A DNA stretch of 64,000 nucleotides, from the NCBI GenBank assembly GCA_001789205.1, contig MFYT01000004.1, forward strand, positions 25,544 to 89,543, in the 5' to 3' direction. The stretch comes from Candidatus Raymondbacteria bacterium RIFOXYA2_FULL_49_16 (lineage in GTDB: Bacteria > Fibrobacterota > OXYB2-FULL-49-7 > XYB2-FULL-49-35). The notes under the pieces are model-generated. The model did no database searches, was not told the origin of the DNA, and worked only from the letters and a program-made list of their open reading frames with translations. Positions within the stretch are counted from its first letter, which is position 1. Each line of letters starts with the position of its first letter. Positions 27,033-38,107 of the stretch are shown piece by piece. The translations under genes were made by a program, and so were the position numbers.

Positions 27033-29021
27033 TTATTTGCAGCAGCGGAAATAGACTTCGGCGCCAGGTTCGCCGCGCCGCGGCACTTTCGAGGCCTGGC
27101 ACTTTTGGCCAAGCGGCGACTTGGGGGCGCCGTCATAGGCATAGTCAATATCGTAGGGCGGCTGCATGCGTGAAGGATCTGTGGCCCATTCGGTTATATC
27201 GCCGCTCATGTCGAAGATAAGCCCGCTTGCGGTGTCGAGAAACGAGGTGCTGCACGCCTGCGCCCACTCCCAGGTATCGCAGAGCCGTTTGCCGTGCGCT
27301 ACGCATGAATCGCCCGCGGCGACAAATGAAATATTGTTCATGGGTACCGCGTCTTTCCTAAAGACTTCCTTGTCAACACAATACCCGTCGTGGAATATTT
27401 GGTCGTCTGCGCACTTGCCGCCTTCGGCGGGAACTTCCACGGTCAGCTGCGAGGTCCACGGCGACCATGCGCTGGAAGTATTTATCGCGCACATGCGAAA
27501 TAAATACTGAGTTCCCGTCATGGTCGTACTATCGATATATTGGCGCGCCGCAGGGCTTGCCTGGCCCAGGTAGGCCCAGTCTGCTCCGCCGTTGTCAGAG
27601 CGCTGGATTTCGTACCGGTCAATATTGGTATTATCGCCATAGTCCCATTGGAGCATGACCTGGTTGCCGTTCTCGAATATAAAGCGGAAATTTCCCGGCG
27701 TCTGAGGTCCGCTCGAAGAACCCGTATATATCTGCGCGTTGTTTGAGCAGTATTCCGAGGCGCCTTCAACAGCGCAGACCTTGTAGTCGAGCAGCGTGGT
27801 CACAGGGGCTGAAAAATCGTCCCACGAACGGGTTGAGGGAGCAGGTAGCGCAAGCGGCCCGCTCCAGGTGGTCCCACCGTTGGTTGAACGGAAAATCCTG
27901 AATTCTGTCAAACGGTATTCTTCGGACTGGGGGACATTCCAGGCAAGCGAAACCTTGCCGCCGTCCCAGACCGGCGTATTGAGGGTAACGTTGATGGCCG
28001 AGGCGCCTGCGGACACGTACACGGTCACTACATTTGAATAGGGTGACTCGCTATTGGCCGGTGCCGGACCGATTGCCTTGAGACGATACCAGTAGGTGTT
28101 CTGCTGGGCTGTCGAATTATCCGTAAAAATGGTGGTCGCACCTGCGGGGTGGTTGATGACCGTGAAAGGCCCTTTTTTGCCAACCGACGAACGCTCCAGG
28201 ACAAACTGCGCTATTTCCGCGGGACGGCCATAGCTCCATTGCACTTCGACAGATCCGGACGAAAGGGAACGCGCCTCCTCGAGAAAGGGGATCTCGAGCG
28301 CGGCTGAAAAACCAGCGGTCGTGGCCTTGATTTCCTGTATGTTGGAGACCGCTGTCACACTCCCCCGTTCGAGCCTGAGCCGGTACTGGTATGTGGTGAT
28401 CGCGGCATATTTGTTGATATTATTCTGATCTACAATCTCGCGCTGTTCGCCGTTCAGCCTGCCTACTTCAATCCAGCTTGTCCCACCCTCGGAACGTTCG
28501 AGAATGCAGGCGTCCCACGAAGCGATGTTCCAGACCACCCAGGATAGCCTGATAGCCGTGGCAGTGACCTGGACCGGCGCGGCCAGATACGGTTTTACCG
28601 TATCCGCGGGTTCGACCGGAATATCGGGAGTCGCGGTCTGGTTGGCTTGGACCCGCACCTCGACGGAGCCGCCCATGATAGCGTTACCCATATTGTCAAT
28701 AGCGTTAACCTTCACCGTGGCCGCGCCCTCCGCAACGCCATCGATCTCAGCGCTCTTGGCCTCGTAGTCGAATTCCTTGCTTATTTTTCCTTCGGCGGTG
28801 GTTATTTCGATCCGTACCATCCTGAGCGATGGCCGGATGTCCTGGTCAAAAGAGATTTGCGCCGGGGCGGACTGTTTGAACAGGATATGGGGCGCGACAG
28901 ATCCGGTCGCGGCGTCGCGGGCCGACTCGGGATTGCGCAGCGCGCACCTGACAAAAAGGCAGGCGCACAGGAGCGCAAACGCGGCCACGGCGGCCGTTGG
29001 CAGGCATGTTCTTAGTCCCAT
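27033..29021 (-). CDS. FN3-repeat lipoprotein/exported protein with FGE-like C-terminal domain
   Basis: 662 residues. The N-terminus (AAVAAFALLCACLFVRC) is a signal sequence, possibly lipoprotein type with the last Cys lipidated. A long middle holds about five fibronectin type III-like modules, with repeating phrases such as YQYRLRLERGSVTAVS, YWYRLKAIGPAPANSES and YLFRMCAINTSSAWSPW. The C-terminal ~125 residues resemble formylglycine-generating/SUMF1 enzymes: DGYCVDKEVF, HGKRLCDTWEWAQAC, then FDMSGDITEWATD and YFRCC. No sulfatase is nearby, so catalysis is doubtful and a structural C-type-lectin-like role is possible. It overlaps the CsgG-like gene by ten bases. Confidence 0.75.
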   Translation of the reverse strand: MGLRTCLPTAAVAAFALLCACLFVRCALRNPESARDAATGSVAPHILFKQSAPAQISFDQDIRPSLRMVRIEITTAEGKISKEFDYEAKSAEIDGVAEGAATVKVNAIDNMGNAIMGGSVEVRVQANQTATPDIPVEPADTVKPYLAAPVQVTATAIRLSWVVWNIASWDACILERSEGGTSWIEVGRLNGEQREIVDQNNINKYAAITTYQYRLRLERGSVTAVSNIQEIKATTAGFSAALEIPFLEEARSLSSGSVEVQWSYGRPAEIAQFVLERSSVGKKGPFTVINHPAGATTIFTDNSTAQQNTYWYRLKAIGPAPANSESPYSNVVTVYVSAGASAINVTLNTPVWDGGKVSLAWNVPQSEEYRLTEFRIFRSTNGGTTWSGPLALPAPSTRSWDDFSAPVTTLLDYKVCAVEGASEYCSNNAQIYTGSSSGPQTPGNFRFIFENGNQVMLQWDYGDNTNIDRYEIQRSDNGGADWAYLGQASPAARQYIDSTTMTGTQYLFRMCAINTSSAWSPWTSQLTVEVPAEGGKCADDQIFHDGYCVDKEVFRKDAVPMNNISFVAAGDSCVAHGKRLCDTWEWAQACSTSFLDTASGLIFDMSGDITEWATDPSRMQPPYDIDYAYDGAPKSPLGQKCQASKVPRRGEPGAEVYFRCCK

Positions 29022-29749
29022 GTGATCTTCACAGTTCCGGCTGGTTTTTCCTCGGGGGCCGCATCGTCCTGTTGCGACAGGATAAAAGCCGCAGCAGCGC
29101 CGCCCGCGCCAAGAACTCCTAACCCGATATAAAGCATGGAATGCGACTTTCCTTTTTTAGGAGGTATGTTTTTTGTTTCAGAAGCCTGGGCCGGCATTGC
29201 GGCAACCACGGGTTCGGGTTGTGAAATGCCGGCAAGCTCGTTTGCGATATCAGGCAGCACGTCGGACAAAAGCCCGTCGATTTCACCCTTGAAAAGTTTG
29301 GTGACTGTGCGCGTGATCTCGCCAGTCTTAACGCTGATGAACCGAACATTGACAGAATAAGTACCGCCTACCCTGCCAATGCTGCCGGCAAGAATGTTGT
29401 CCACGCCCAAAAGCTGGCCCATTTCAACAATACACGCTTCGTCGGAACAGGCGCCCGAACTCTGAAATCCCTGCTCCTTGAGCACCTCGTCCATTTTTCC
29501 CCGTTCCATGACGCGAAAAGCATTGGTATTGATAAGGTATGACCTGAAAGCGTCGGAAAGCGTGCTCCCCTCACCCTGCTCAAGGCCGCGGCCTTCGAAA
29601 TCAGCGGCGGCAACCACCTGCTTGACTGGATTCTTGTATCCCTGGTACTTCATATATCCCTTGTCCTCGGCGAAAAGAGAGGCGCTGACAAAGGCCAGAC
29701 AGAACAAAACCAGCAGTATTTTCACACCAAAAGCTTTTTGGACATGCAT
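29012..29749 (-). CDS. CsgG-like exported protein with C-terminal hydrophobic segment
   Basis: 245 residues with a signal peptide (ILLVLFCLAFVSASLFAED). The central part (about 40-180) is a CsgG/LpoB-type fold: VVAAADFEGRGLEQGEG, then RVMERGKMDEVLKEQGFQ, VEMGQLLGVDNILAGSIG and ISVKTGEITRTV. A membrane-like stretch (MLYIGLGVLGAGGAAAAFIL) is near the C-terminus. CsgG relatives form outer-membrane pores or activate envelope machines. The same domain recurs in the 41832-43289 gene, with a nearly identical VMERGxMDxxLKEQGFQ core. It lies upstream of, and overlaps, the FN3/FGE gene, so the two probably act together. Confidence 0.78.
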   Translation of the reverse strand: MHVQKAFGVKILLVLFCLAFVSASLFAEDKGYMKYQGYKNPVKQVVAAADFEGRGLEQGEGSTLSDAFRSYLINTNAFRVMERGKMDEVLKEQGFQSSGACSDEACIVEMGQLLGVDNILAGSIGRVGGTYSVNVRFISVKTGEITRTVTKLFKGEIDGLLSDVLPDIANELAGISQPEPVVAAMPAQASETKNIPPKKGKSHSMLYIGLGVLGAGGAAAAFILSQQDDAAPEEKPAGTVKITWD

Positions 29750-29803
29750 ATATAAATAATATAATTCCCTGAATCAAAATTCGCAAGGCCCACGGAATGT
29801 TTT

Positions 29804-31696
29804 TTAGAGTTTTTTTCTGAGTATTCTCAGGTCGCCCTGGCGTATCAGCACTCCCTGCGCTTCATAATAATTGAGCAGGGGAATGGCGAATTTTCTGGAT
29901 GTGTTGATGACCTGGCGCAGCGCGGAAACCGTTGCTGGCCCGTTTTTTTCCAGGTATTGGGTGAGTAGCGCCCTGCCTGTTTCCAGCGCAGCCCCGCTAA
30001 AAATCATGCCTTCAATGACAACCAGTTCCTTTTCCCTGATCATGGCGTCGATGACGCTGCCCGCCCGTTTGTCGCGGGCCTGCGCAACCGCCTCCTGCCT
30101 GCTGGGCGGCGAAAAATGCGCTGTGCCAAAAAAATCCCGCACCTGTTGTTTCAATTGGCCATCGCGTTCTGTTGCCTGCGCTTCCCACAACGCGAGCGCG
30201 CATGTGCCTGAAACGTCCTTGAATACAGACCCGTCAGTGAGCCGCGTCCAAAGCGCGGCAAATAACGGCTCTGCCAGGTGTATGCCAAAAAAAGCCTCAC
30301 ACTTCTGTTTTATTGCCGGCCTATCAGCGCCTTGCGCAACCAGGGGATGCTGCGCATGGAATTCGAGCACACCCGGTTGTATGCTCTGGACCAGGCGGGC
30401 AAACTGTTCATTACCAAACGCATACCATTCTGTCCCGGTTTTGATGATAACGGCTTGTTTCCGTTCCTCGATAGTATTGAGCGCGGCCAGGACCGCTCCT
30501 TGTTCCATGGTGAGTCTGGCGCATAGGTTGGACCGGGAACTATGCGCCTTTGCCTTGTTGATTTCCATCAGGACCAGCGCCTCCGGACCAGCCTGTATGA
30601 GCGCTTCCACGTCCTGCGAATGAACATTTTTTTTCCGCTTGTGCCGCAGGGGATGGGGATCGAGTATTTCCCCGCCGCCAAGAGTATGTTCCGCGCCCTG
30701 GTCCCTGACAATAAAACGGTCGCCTTTTATCGCCACGCACTGTTCGGCCAGGGTAATCTGGACAAGGCTGTTTTCGAAAAAATAGATGCGGCCATTGATC
30801 TCATTGGTGCCCAAATGGAACTTGATATGACCACCCTGTTTGAGGCGCACACCCGCTTCAAGGCGTGCGAATCGGCCGTCGACCATGCGCGTGGGAATAA
30901 AATAGCCCGGCGTACATACTATGCTGCCACGCGCAACATCGCTTTTTGCAACCTGGGCCAGATTGAGGGCCGCACGCTGGCCAAACAAGGCCTCCGCTGC
31001 CTGCTCCTTATGCACCTCAATGCGCCGTACCTCGGTCTCAAGTCCCTGGGGCAGGACAATGACCCGGTCATTGGTCTTAACCGCGCCTGAGAAAACCGTG
31101 CCTGTGACAATGGTGCCAAATCCGGCAACACTAAACGAGCGATCAACGGGCATGCGGAAGAGACCCGCCGCGGCGCGATCAGGCATGGTGCGCGCCATGG
31201 TCTCGATGACGCGTTTGAGGATGTCCATTCCCTCGCTCGTAAGAGCCGAGACTTTGACTAGTGGCGCTTGTTCGAGAAAGCTGCCCGCGGCCAGCGCACG
31301 AACATCATGGATAACCTCCTCTATCCTGGCAGGTTCAACAAGGTCTATCTTGTTTATGACAATTATACCCGCGCGTACGCCCAAAAGCCGGACAATGTCA
31401 AAGTGTTCGCGCGTTTGCGGCATGACCGAGTCATCGGCAGCCACCACGAAAAGGACAAAATCTATGCCCGCAACACCCGCAAGCATGGTTTTTATAAAAC
31501 GCATATGGCCGGGAACATCAACCACTCCCAAACGTGTGTTGTCTGGAAGGTCAAACCAAGCATAGCCCAGGTTGATGGAAATGCCGCGTTTTTTTTCCTC
31601 GGCAAGAGTATCCGTATCAATGCCCGTGAGCGCTTTTACCAGCGCGGTCTTGCCATGGTCAATATGGCCAGCAGTGCCAAGTACTAAATGTTTCAT
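29804..31696 (-). CDS. selB: Selenocysteine-specific translation elongation factor
   Basis: 630 residues, the full SelB length. The GTPase domain starts [20 protein letters not shown] (G1), followed by [14 protein letters not shown] (G3) and [10 protein letters not shown] (G4). C-terminal winged helices follow ([30 protein letters not shown]), which bind the SECIS hairpin in selenoprotein mRNAs. SelB brings Sec-tRNA to in-frame UGA codons. It starts 19 bases after the selA stop, and tRNA-Sec is 2.8 kb further on. Confidence 0.96.
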   Translation of the reverse strand: MKHLVLGTAGHIDHGKTALVKALTGIDTDTLAEEKKRGISINLGYAWFDLPDNTRLGVVDVPGHMRFIKTMLAGVAGIDFVLFVVAADDSVMPQTREHFDIVRLLGVRAGIIVINKIDLVEPARIEEVIHDVRALAAGSFLEQAPLVKVSALTSEGMDILKRVIETMARTMPDRAAAGLFRMPVDRSFSVAGFGTIVTGTVFSGAVKTNDRVIVLPQGLETEVRRIEVHKEQAAEALFGQRAALNLAQVAKSDVARGSIVCTPGYFIPTRMVDGRFARLEAGVRLKQGGHIKFHLGTNEINGRIYFFENSLVQITLAEQCVAIKGDRFIVRDQGAEHTLGGGEILDPHPLRHKRKKNVHSQDVEALIQAGPEALVLMEINKAKAHSSRSNLCARLTMEQGAVLAALNTIEERKQAVIIKTGTEWYAFGNEQFARLVQSIQPGVLEFHAQHPLVAQGADRPAIKQKCEAFFGIHLAEPLFAALWTRLTDGSVFKDVSGTCALALWEAQATERDGQLKQQVRDFFGTAHFSPPSRQEAVAQARDKRAGSVIDAMIREKELVVIEGMIFSGAALETGRALLTQYLEKNGPATVSALRQVINTSRKFAIPLLNYYEAQGVLIRQGDLRILRKKL

Positions 31697-31715
31697 TGCT
31701 CTTCTCTTATGCCCC

Positions 31716-33092
31716 TTAACAAGGGGGGTTAGGGGGGATCAGCCCCCGCACCCATTCGGCAATTTCCCGTTCCTCCCCTTTTAAAAGACTCCTGACATTG
31801 AGGGCAAAGGCGCCTTTAATAAAATCGCCGATAATGGGGAGCGTATGAGAGCGCGCTTTTTCAGCGAGTTGCCGGGGAGATAGCGCGGGATGCCTGACCA
31901 GAACAGCGTACGATGGTATCTCGGCGCCAGGCTGCGACCCGCCGCCCACAGACGCCGGAGCAGAAACAACAGATGTCTGAAGCGCGGGATTGGCCTGCTG
32001 TATCTTGCGCATGAGCGCACCAGCCCTTCGTTTTACCTCAGGGTCTGACAGGGCATAGCTGGTAAAAAGGGGGGCCTGAAAAACGCCTGTCGGATTGATA
32101 AAAGGAATGAGCGCTGCCTCAAGCGCCACAAGGTCCAATTTGCCCATCCTGAGCGCGCGCATCATGGGATTGCGCTTCATTGCGTCGATGTATTTCTTTT
32201 TTCCCAGAACAATGCCCGCCTGGGGTCCGCCCAAAAGCTTGTCGCCGCTCATGCACACCAGGGCAGCGCCAAGCCTGACGCTTTCGCGCGGGTCAGGTTC
32301 GTTCTCAAAACGCCATGCCTTGGAATCAACAAACAGACCGCTCCCTGCGTCGTGCAGGACCGGGACCCGCATTTTTTGCCCTATGGCAATCAGTTCCCGT
32401 ATGCCCACTTCCTGGGTAAACCCGGATATACGGTAATTGCTCGTGTGGATTTTCAGGACAATACCCGTCTTTTTGGTGATCGCCCGCGCATAGTCGTTAG
32501 GTTTTGTCTTGTTTGTTGTGCCCACTTCCCTGAGCGTGCCACCCGCGCGTTCAATAATTTCAGGCAATCTGAACGATCCGCCGATTTCAACCAGTTCTCC
32601 GCGTGAAACAACCACCTCTTTTCCAAGAGCAAAGGTGTTGATGGCCAGCATAAGCGCCGCGGCATTGTTGTTCACGGCCAGCGAGGCCTCACAGCCTGCC
32701 AAATGGTTCACCTTGGCCTCCACATGCACGGCCCGCTTTCCCCTGTTGCCTGTGGCAAGGTCGTATTCAAGGTCGCAATACCCGGACAAAGATCCCTGAA
32801 TGGCCTCGAGAACGCCGCTGCCAAGCACGGCCCTGCCCAGATTGGTATGCACAAGTATTCCTGTTGCATTGATGACCCTGCGCAGGCCAATAGTGCTCAG
32901 CGAATGAAGGACAGCGGCAAGATGCGCGGCAATTTCATTGGTCGGGGGAACAGCGTCCGCCATCCGGAGTTCCTGAAGATACGGCCGTATGGCGCGCACA
33001 ACAGCCTCCCGCGAATGGGTCTGGACAAGCGCCTTAACCTCAGGGAGTTCGAGCAGTTTTGCCACCTGCGGAATGTTCCTGTTTTTATTCAT
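31716..33092 (-). CDS. selA: L-seryl-tRNA(Sec) selenium transferase
   Basis: 458 residues from the ATG at 33092 ([17 protein letters not shown]), the normal SelA start. A longer frame upstream runs through hflX in another reading frame and is not real. SelA is a PLP enzyme that converts seryl-tRNA(Sec) to selenocysteinyl-tRNA(Sec). The PLP lysine is in [35 protein letters not shown] and [15 protein letters not shown] are conserved family segments. Its start overlaps the hflX end by eight bases, and selB follows. Confidence 0.96.
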   Translation of the reverse strand: MNKNRNIPQVAKLLELPEVKALVQTHSREAVVRAIRPYLQELRMADAVPPTNEIAAHLAAVLHSLSTIGLRRVINATGILVHTNLGRAVLGSGVLEAIQGSLSGYCDLEYDLATGNRGKRAVHVEAKVNHLAGCEASLAVNNNAAALMLAINTFALGKEVVVSRGELVEIGGSFRLPEIIERAGGTLREVGTTNKTKPNDYARAITKKTGIVLKIHTSNYRISGFTQEVGIRELIAIGQKMRVPVLHDAGSGLFVDSKAWRFENEPDPRESVRLGAALVCMSGDKLLGGPQAGIVLGKKKYIDAMKRNPMMRALRMGKLDLVALEAALIPFINPTGVFQAPLFTSYALSDPEVKRRAGALMRKIQQANPALQTSVVSAPASVGGGSQPGAEIPSYAVLVRHPALSPRQLAEKARSHTLPIIGDFIKGAFALNVRSLLKGEEREIAEWVRGLIPPNPPC

Positions 33093-34221
33093 GAGGCTCT
33101 CCGGTTCTTTCACCCTTCCAGGCGCGGGCGAACATGCCAAGCGCTGCCTTGAATCCGTCAATGCCCTCTTTTTTTGACGCTGCGGTAAAACAGGCGTTTG
33201 GAAATTCATTCTGCAGCCGTTCGAGGAACTTCGGCTCCTGGACCAGGTCGATTTTATTGAACACCAGAAGCCGCGGGATGTGCGTGGTCTTGAGTTCATT
33301 GAGCACGGTATTCACCACAGTGCTGTGGTCCTGGTAGCACGGGCTTGACGCGTCAATGACAATGACAATGAGATCAGCGTCGGTGATCACCTCGAGCGTA
33401 CTCCGGAACGACGCCACCAGATGATGGGGCAGCTTGCGGATAAAACCCACGGTATCGCTCAGAAGAATTTCGCCATGGTCCTGAATATACACGCGCCGTG
33501 TGGTTGCATCGAGTGTGGCAAAAAGTTTGTTCTGCACCAGTACCGATGCCTTGCTTGCCGCATTGAGAATGGTCGATTTTCCCACATTGGTGTATCCCAC
33601 AATGCACGCTTTGAAGATGGCGCCCCGGTTCTGTTTCTGCTGAGAACGCTGCTGCTCAATATCTTTCAGCTCCTTGCGCAGTTCGGCCATGCGAGTTTTA
33701 ATCAGGCGGCGGTCGATTTCAATCTGTTTTTCACCCGGGCCGCGGCGCGTGCCATGGCCGCCCGCCTGCTGGCCAAGGTGGCTCCACATGTGCGAGAGGC
33801 GCGGTGAAAGATAGGCAAGCTGCGCAAGTCCGACCTGCACCTTTGCCTCGTGCGTGCGTGCGTGCTGGGCAAAGATGTCGAGAATGAGCATGCTCCGGTC
33901 AATAACCTTGGTTTCACATATTTTTTCAAGATTGCGGAGCTGGCGGGGCGAAAGATCGCTGTCAAAAATAACCACATCAATTTTAAGCTCCTGGACAAGG
34001 AGCTTAATCTCCTCGGCCTTGCCTTTACCAACATAGTGGGCCGAATCGGGCGACTGGCGCATCTGGGTGACAGTGCCTGCGACAATCGCGCGGGCAGTAT
34101 CGGCCAGCAAGGCGAGTTCTTCGATGTGTTCGGCCAGAACCTGGGGAGTGTCGTTCCCATATCCCACGCCCACTAGAATGGCCCGGTCCCATTGCTGCTG
34201 TTCTTTTTGTATTTCGTGCAT
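33085..34221 (-). CDS. hflX: Ribosome-associated GTPase HflX
   Basis: 378 residues. The N-terminal HflX domain has AHYVGKGKAEEIKLLV and VIFDSDLSPRQLRNLE, followed by a glycine-rich GGHGTRRGPGEKQIEID linker. The GTPase domain has GYTNVGKSTILN (G1), LSDTVGFIRKLPHHLVASF (G3) and LLVFNKIDLV (G4). HflX splits or rescues stalled ribosomes under stress. It overlaps selA by eight bases, so it is translationally coupled to the selenocysteine genes. The link may be only operonic. Confidence 0.95.
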   Translation of the reverse strand: MHEIQKEQQQWDRAILVGVGYGNDTPQVLAEHIEELALLADTARAIVAGTVTQMRQSPDSAHYVGKGKAEEIKLLVQELKIDVVIFDSDLSPRQLRNLEKICETKVIDRSMLILDIFAQHARTHEAKVQVGLAQLAYLSPRLSHMWSHLGQQAGGHGTRRGPGEKQIEIDRRLIKTRMAELRKELKDIEQQRSQQKQNRGAIFKACIVGYTNVGKSTILNAASKASVLVQNKLFATLDATTRRVYIQDHGEILLSDTVGFIRKLPHHLVASFRSTLEVITDADLIVIVIDASSPCYQDHSTVVNTVLNELKTTHIPRLLVFNKIDLVQEPKFLERLQNEFPNACFTAASKKEGIDGFKAALGMFARAWKGERTGEPHE

Positions 34222-34278
34222 GGGATGAAAATATAGTTTTTCAAGAGAACCGGGGCGTACCTTCGCCTGAGACGCTAT

Positions 34279-37254
34279 TTAAGGACAGTTACGCGCGCAG
34301 CGTACACCAACAATCTTGATATAAAAAAGCCCTGCATCGGGAGAGACGTCTACACGGTGATAGACGGGATGTGCGGGCCGGTCCAAACTCCGGTTTTCTG
34401 ATCCAAGGGTAACACGGCCGCCGGGACCGGAACTATTGCAATACCCCACTCTGCCGTCCGCCTTGTGCTGCGCAAAAACATCCCAGCACCATTCAGAGAA
34501 AAGTGGGCGCATGCGGTCTTGTATCCACGCGTATTCCCATTCATCCTCAAGCGGCAGCCGGAAACCGTTTTTCCCAGGTTCAAACCGCAAGCCGGTGATG
34601 AGCGAGCACTTGAGCCCGCCCGCACGCGCCTGGGCGCTATAGGCCTGGTCGTACGAATAACAGGTATCAAGTCCCTGGGCAATACTCCTGCGGTTGCAGT
34701 AAAGGAGCGCGTCGTACCAGGTGAGGTTTTCCACGGGCCGCGTAAGGTCCACGCCGTAATCACCGGGTGGATACTCCGTACGACTGCCGTTGAAATGCGA
34801 TGGATTTGCGCCAGTGGCTTCAAAATACTGTTGCTGGGTCACGGGCTGGGAGTCGATCCAGAAAGGCTCCACATACGCCGCATTGCCCCTTCTATCAATA
34901 AATACGCCACCTGCCAAAGCGACCATGCCCTTGGGCGCTGGCGCGCAGGGGGTTGCGCCATGAAGTATGCGCGCATGCAGGCTGACCGCGGGCCCGGCTG
35001 TTTCCGCCAGCCGCACCATCTCTATCGCGTGTTTTGCTTGGCCGCGCGCTGAAAAGGACACGGCAAGGGAACGGCAAAGCGTATAAAAACCCTCTTTTCC
35101 AAGAAAAACCTCGAATTCCTCCGCGTTGCCCTGGACCTCTTCCGCAAGCGTGCGCGGATTAACCAAATGATCCAGGCAAATCTGGCGCACCAGTGTCTGG
35201 CCGCCCCTGCTCTTGTCCTCTGCAACCAATCGCATCACTGTCACAATCCCGCTGTCATTGACCTGGCGCACCCTGCCTTGTAACGCCGATTGTTTGAGCG
35301 CCCCCAGGATGACGTCCTTGACGCCGGGTTCGAGCAGGGTATTGTATCTGCCCTGGCCAATCCGAACGTAGTACCTTTCCGCGTCAACATACCGCTCCCG
35401 GTTGAGTATGACCGCGCACGCGCTCCGAAGCGCGATTGCCGCTGCCGGACAAGCCCCGGTGGATACTGTCAGTTGCTCATAAAATTCAAGCGCGTCAGCA
35501 TAGAGTCCCCTGTTGTATAGGGCGTCGCCGATCCTGGTCACATTCACCATTTCCGCGTACTGCTGGCGGTATACCCTGAGATTGTCAAACGTGACCCTAC
35601 CCGGAATATCGATCATAAGAACAAGCCCCCAGTACGCGTTGCTCTTTTCCTCATAGGGAAGAAGGAGGTCCGCGTCGGCAATGGTCACGCCGTCCGCAAC
35701 GAGCCTGAGCCGGTAGTCCTCTTTTTCAGCAATAACATGGATCAGCTTCCCGGGTTTGAGCAAGGAGACTGGCTTGTTTAAAAGCACCTCAGCATTGCCG
35801 CGCATCCACCCCTTGTCAATCTTTACGCTTCCCCAATCCCAGCTCATGGAATAATACCGCCCCATCCGGCGGATCAGGGAATCGCAGCACAGGAGCACGT
35901 TGATCTCGCCCCCTTCCCCGGCAATGGCGTCGAATTCCATGCGTATATTTCCATACACCGGCTGCCGGCCGTACGCTTGAACGCCGTGCCCCTTGAAAAC
36001 AAGCATATTGTCTTCAATGGCGGCCGTGCCCGTGGGGTTGGCCTTATACACCCATCCCTCGCCCAATTTTTCCCTGTTAAAATCGTCCTCAAAAGCGAGT
36101 ATCCACCGGCTCATGGCGCGCCGCTGCTCCTCCTTGAGTTTCTCCCCGGTCTCGCGCGACCGTTGTCGCTCCCCGCGGATTTGCGCGGTGGACAGCCACC
36201 AGTAGGCGGCCAAGGCGGTTGAGGAGATTGCCAGCAGCGTCGCAAGCACAGCCACGGTCCTGTGCTTGAGTATCTTTTTACGCACCGTATAGAGCAGGCT
36301 GGGCGGCCGCGCAAGTATTGGCTCGCCATCAATATACCGTTGGATATCGCTGGCAAACGCGCCCGCGGTCCGGTACCTGCGTTCGGGCCGCTTGTCCATG
36401 GCCTTTTCGCAAATTGTCTCGAGTTCGCGCGGCACGCGCGGATTGATCCGCCGAACATTCGTCGGGTCTTCGTGCGCGATTTTGTGAAGCATATCGCCTA
36501 TATTTGCGGTATCAAGAAAAGGGGGCCTGCCAGTAAGCATCTCGTAGAACATGGCGCCCAGCGAATAGATGTCGCTCCTCTCCCCTATCTCATGCCGCAA
36601 CCCTTCAGCCTGCTCGGGACTCATATAGGCGGGCGTGCCCATAATCTGGCCGGTCAGCGTCACATCGCTCGGCGCGTCAATATGACGGGCAAGGCCAAAG
36701 TCCATGACCATGGGTTCGCCGGTCCGCGTAATAAGGATGTTCGAGGGTTTGAGATCGCGGTGGATAATGCCGCGGTCGTGCGCATGTTCTACCGCGCGTG
36801 TTACTTTCATCATGATCGCCAGCGCCTGGCTATGGGGCAGGGCATAATGGTAGCGCCTGCCCGGAGCTCCCGCGACCGCGATCTTTTTACGGGACATGAT
36901 CAGCGTTACCAGTTCCCCAATGGTGGAGCTGTCCGAACCGGTCTCCCTTCCTTCGCCCAGAAGTTCGGCAAGGGTACAGCCATCAATGCAGTCCATGGTG
37001 AAAAAAGGCTTGTTGTCAACAACGCCGAATTCGTGGATGGCGACGATGTTGGGATGCTGGAGCGAGGCCGTGGCCTCGATCTCGCGGCGGAACATCTTGG
37101 CCTGCTGTGGGTCTGCAAGCGAGTCTGATCTCAGAAGTTTTAGAGCGACCGTGCGGCCCAGGTCCTTGTGCACAGCCCGGTATACAAGCCCCATGCCGCC
37201 CGATCCAACCTCTTCGAGCAGACGGTAATTGCCGAAATCAAAGGGAAAATCCAT
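34279..37254 (-). CDS. Ser/Thr protein kinase with membrane helix, beta-sandwich and FGE-like domain
   Basis: 991 residues. The kinase domain (about 8-275) has [17 protein letters not shown], catalytic [13 protein letters not shown] and MDFGLARHI, followed by [13 protein letters not shown], so it looks active. One membrane helix follows ([21 protein letters not shown], about 330). Outside come a jelly-roll domain resembling DUF1080/LamG folds ([19 protein letters not shown] to [11 protein letters not shown]), a TPR-like helical region and a C-terminal FGE/SUMF1-like domain ([58 protein letters not shown]). A transmembrane receptor kinase with a periplasmic ligand-binding part is the natural reading. 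Confidence 0.9.
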   Translation of the reverse strand: MDFPFDFGNYRLLEEVGSGGMGLVYRAVHKDLGRTVALKLLRSDSLADPQQAKMFRREIEATASLQHPNIVAIHEFGVVDNKPFFTMDCIDGCTLAELLGEGRETGSDSSTIGELVTLIMSRKKIAVAGAPGRRYHYALPHSQALAIMMKVTRAVEHAHDRGIIHRDLKPSNILITRTGEPMVMDFGLARHIDAPSDVTLTGQIMGTPAYMSPEQAEGLRHEIGERSDIYSLGAMFYEMLTGRPPFLDTANIGDMLHKIAHEDPTNVRRINPRVPRELETICEKAMDKRPERRYRTAGAFASDIQRYIDGEPILARPPSLLYTVRKKILKHRTVAVLATLLAISSTALAAYWWLSTAQIRGERQRSRETGEKLKEEQRRAMSRWILAFEDDFNREKLGEGWVYKANPTGTAAIEDNMLVFKGHGVQAYGRQPVYGNIRMEFDAIAGEGGEINVLLCCDSLIRRMGRYYSMSWDWGSVKIDKGWMRGNAEVLLNKPVSLLKPGKLIHVIAEKEDYRLRLVADGVTIADADLLLPYEEKSNAYWGLVLMIDIPGRVTFDNLRVYRQQYAEMVNVTRIGDALYNRGLYADALEFYEQLTVSTGACPAAAIALRSACAVILNRERYVDAERYYVRIGQGRYNTLLEPGVKDVILGALKQSALQGRVRQVNDSGIVTVMRLVAEDKSRGGQTLVRQICLDHLVNPRTLAEEVQGNAEEFEVFLGKEGFYTLCRSLAVSFSARGQAKHAIEMVRLAETAGPAVSLHARILHGATPCAPAPKGMVALAGGVFIDRRGNAAYVEPFWIDSQPVTQQQYFEATGANPSHFNGSRTEYPPGDYGVDLTRPVENLTWYDALLYCNRRSIAQGLDTCYSYDQAYSAQARAGGLKCSLITGLRFEPGKNGFRLPLEDEWEYAWIQDRMRPLFSEWCWDVFAQHKADGRVGYCNSSGPGGRVTLGSENRSLDRPAHPVYHRVDVSPDAGLFYIKIVGVRCARNCP

Positions 37255-37423
37255 GCTGTGCCCTCACACATAAATATGCACTTCTTTCGCGGCACGGGCA
37301 AGTTTCGTATTTTGTTTATTGCCGATTACATTGTCCGCCAGGCGGAGGTGCCTTTCTTGTTATTTTACCCGGACACCACTGAACAACTATATTTATTAAC
37401 GCTATACCAGGAGTTGATCCACG

Positions 37424-38104
37424 ATGAAAATGAATATTTCAAGCCTCGAACGCAACACCCTTCTGGAATGGAAAGGATCCTCAGCCGTCATATTCCCGGA
37501 AGAGGAACAGCTGGCCGCGCTGTTAAAAAAGCATCCGGGCGGCGCAATTGACCTGAACGAAAACCAGATCATCATTCTCTCATCGTGGGCCGAATCGACC
37601 GTGGACAAGCATTTTGGGGCAGGCGCCATAACCAATGTGGTCGAAGGCGGATTGCTGAAAAAAATAACCGATCTATATGAGAAGCTCCCCGCACCGGACA
37701 GCGCACAGAGAGGGGAAAAAACAACCGGAATTTCCCCAGGAGCAGGCCAGCCCGCGGATACAGCGCACCAGAGGGTAAAAAAAAGCCGCGCACCCACTCT
37801 GATGCTTCGCATGACACTGGCGGTGCTGGTCGCGGCTGTTGCGATATATGTCTCGCATAAGAAAGCCCCGGAACCCGAAGTTCTTCCTGAGCCGGCCGGA
37901 CTTGCGGCCTATGGGGTTTCCTATGTTGTGGGCGACGTGTGTATAAAAAGGTCCGATACCTGGGTACAGCTCGAAATCGGCGACAAGGTAACGGTTGCGG
38001 ACTCCCTCAAGACGGACAAAGCTTCGGAAGTGACAATCGCGAACAAGAACAAGTCGTTCACCATCTCCGAGGAAAAAATTCTCCAGGTAAAGGACCTGGA
38101 ATAA
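37424..38104 (+). CDS. Single-pass membrane protein with FecR-like C-terminal domain
   Basis: 226 residues, with AGGAG upstream of the ATG. The N-terminal ~100 residues are cytoplasmic and unrecognised (NTLLEWKGSSAVIFPEEEQL). A membrane helix (LMLRMTLAVLVAAVAIYV) is at about 126-143. The last ~65 residues (YVVGDVCIKRSDTWVQLEIG, then VTVADSLKTDKASEVTIA) look like the beta-rich FecR core, which in other proteins binds or senses periplasmic ligands. It is divergent from the kinase gene, and the 169-base gap between them would hold both promoters. A role with the kinase is only suggested by position. Confidence 0.65.
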   Translation: MKMNISSLERNTLLEWKGSSAVIFPEEEQLAALLKKHPGGAIDLNENQIIILSSWAESTVDKHFGAGAITNVVEGGLLKKITDLYEKLPAPDSAQRGEKTTGISPGAGQPADTAHQRVKKSRAPTLMLRMTLAVLVAAVAIYVSHKKAPEPEVLPEPAGLAAYGVSYVVGDVCIKRSDTWVQLEIGDKVTVADSLKTDKASEVTIANKNKSFTISEEKILQVKDLE

Positions 38105-38107
38105 CCG

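Noticed and set aside
33093..33299. N-terminal extension of selA by 69 residues
   Set aside because: It reads hflX DNA in another frame and gives Arg/Ser-rich nonsense. SelA families start at the MNKNRNIPQ position.
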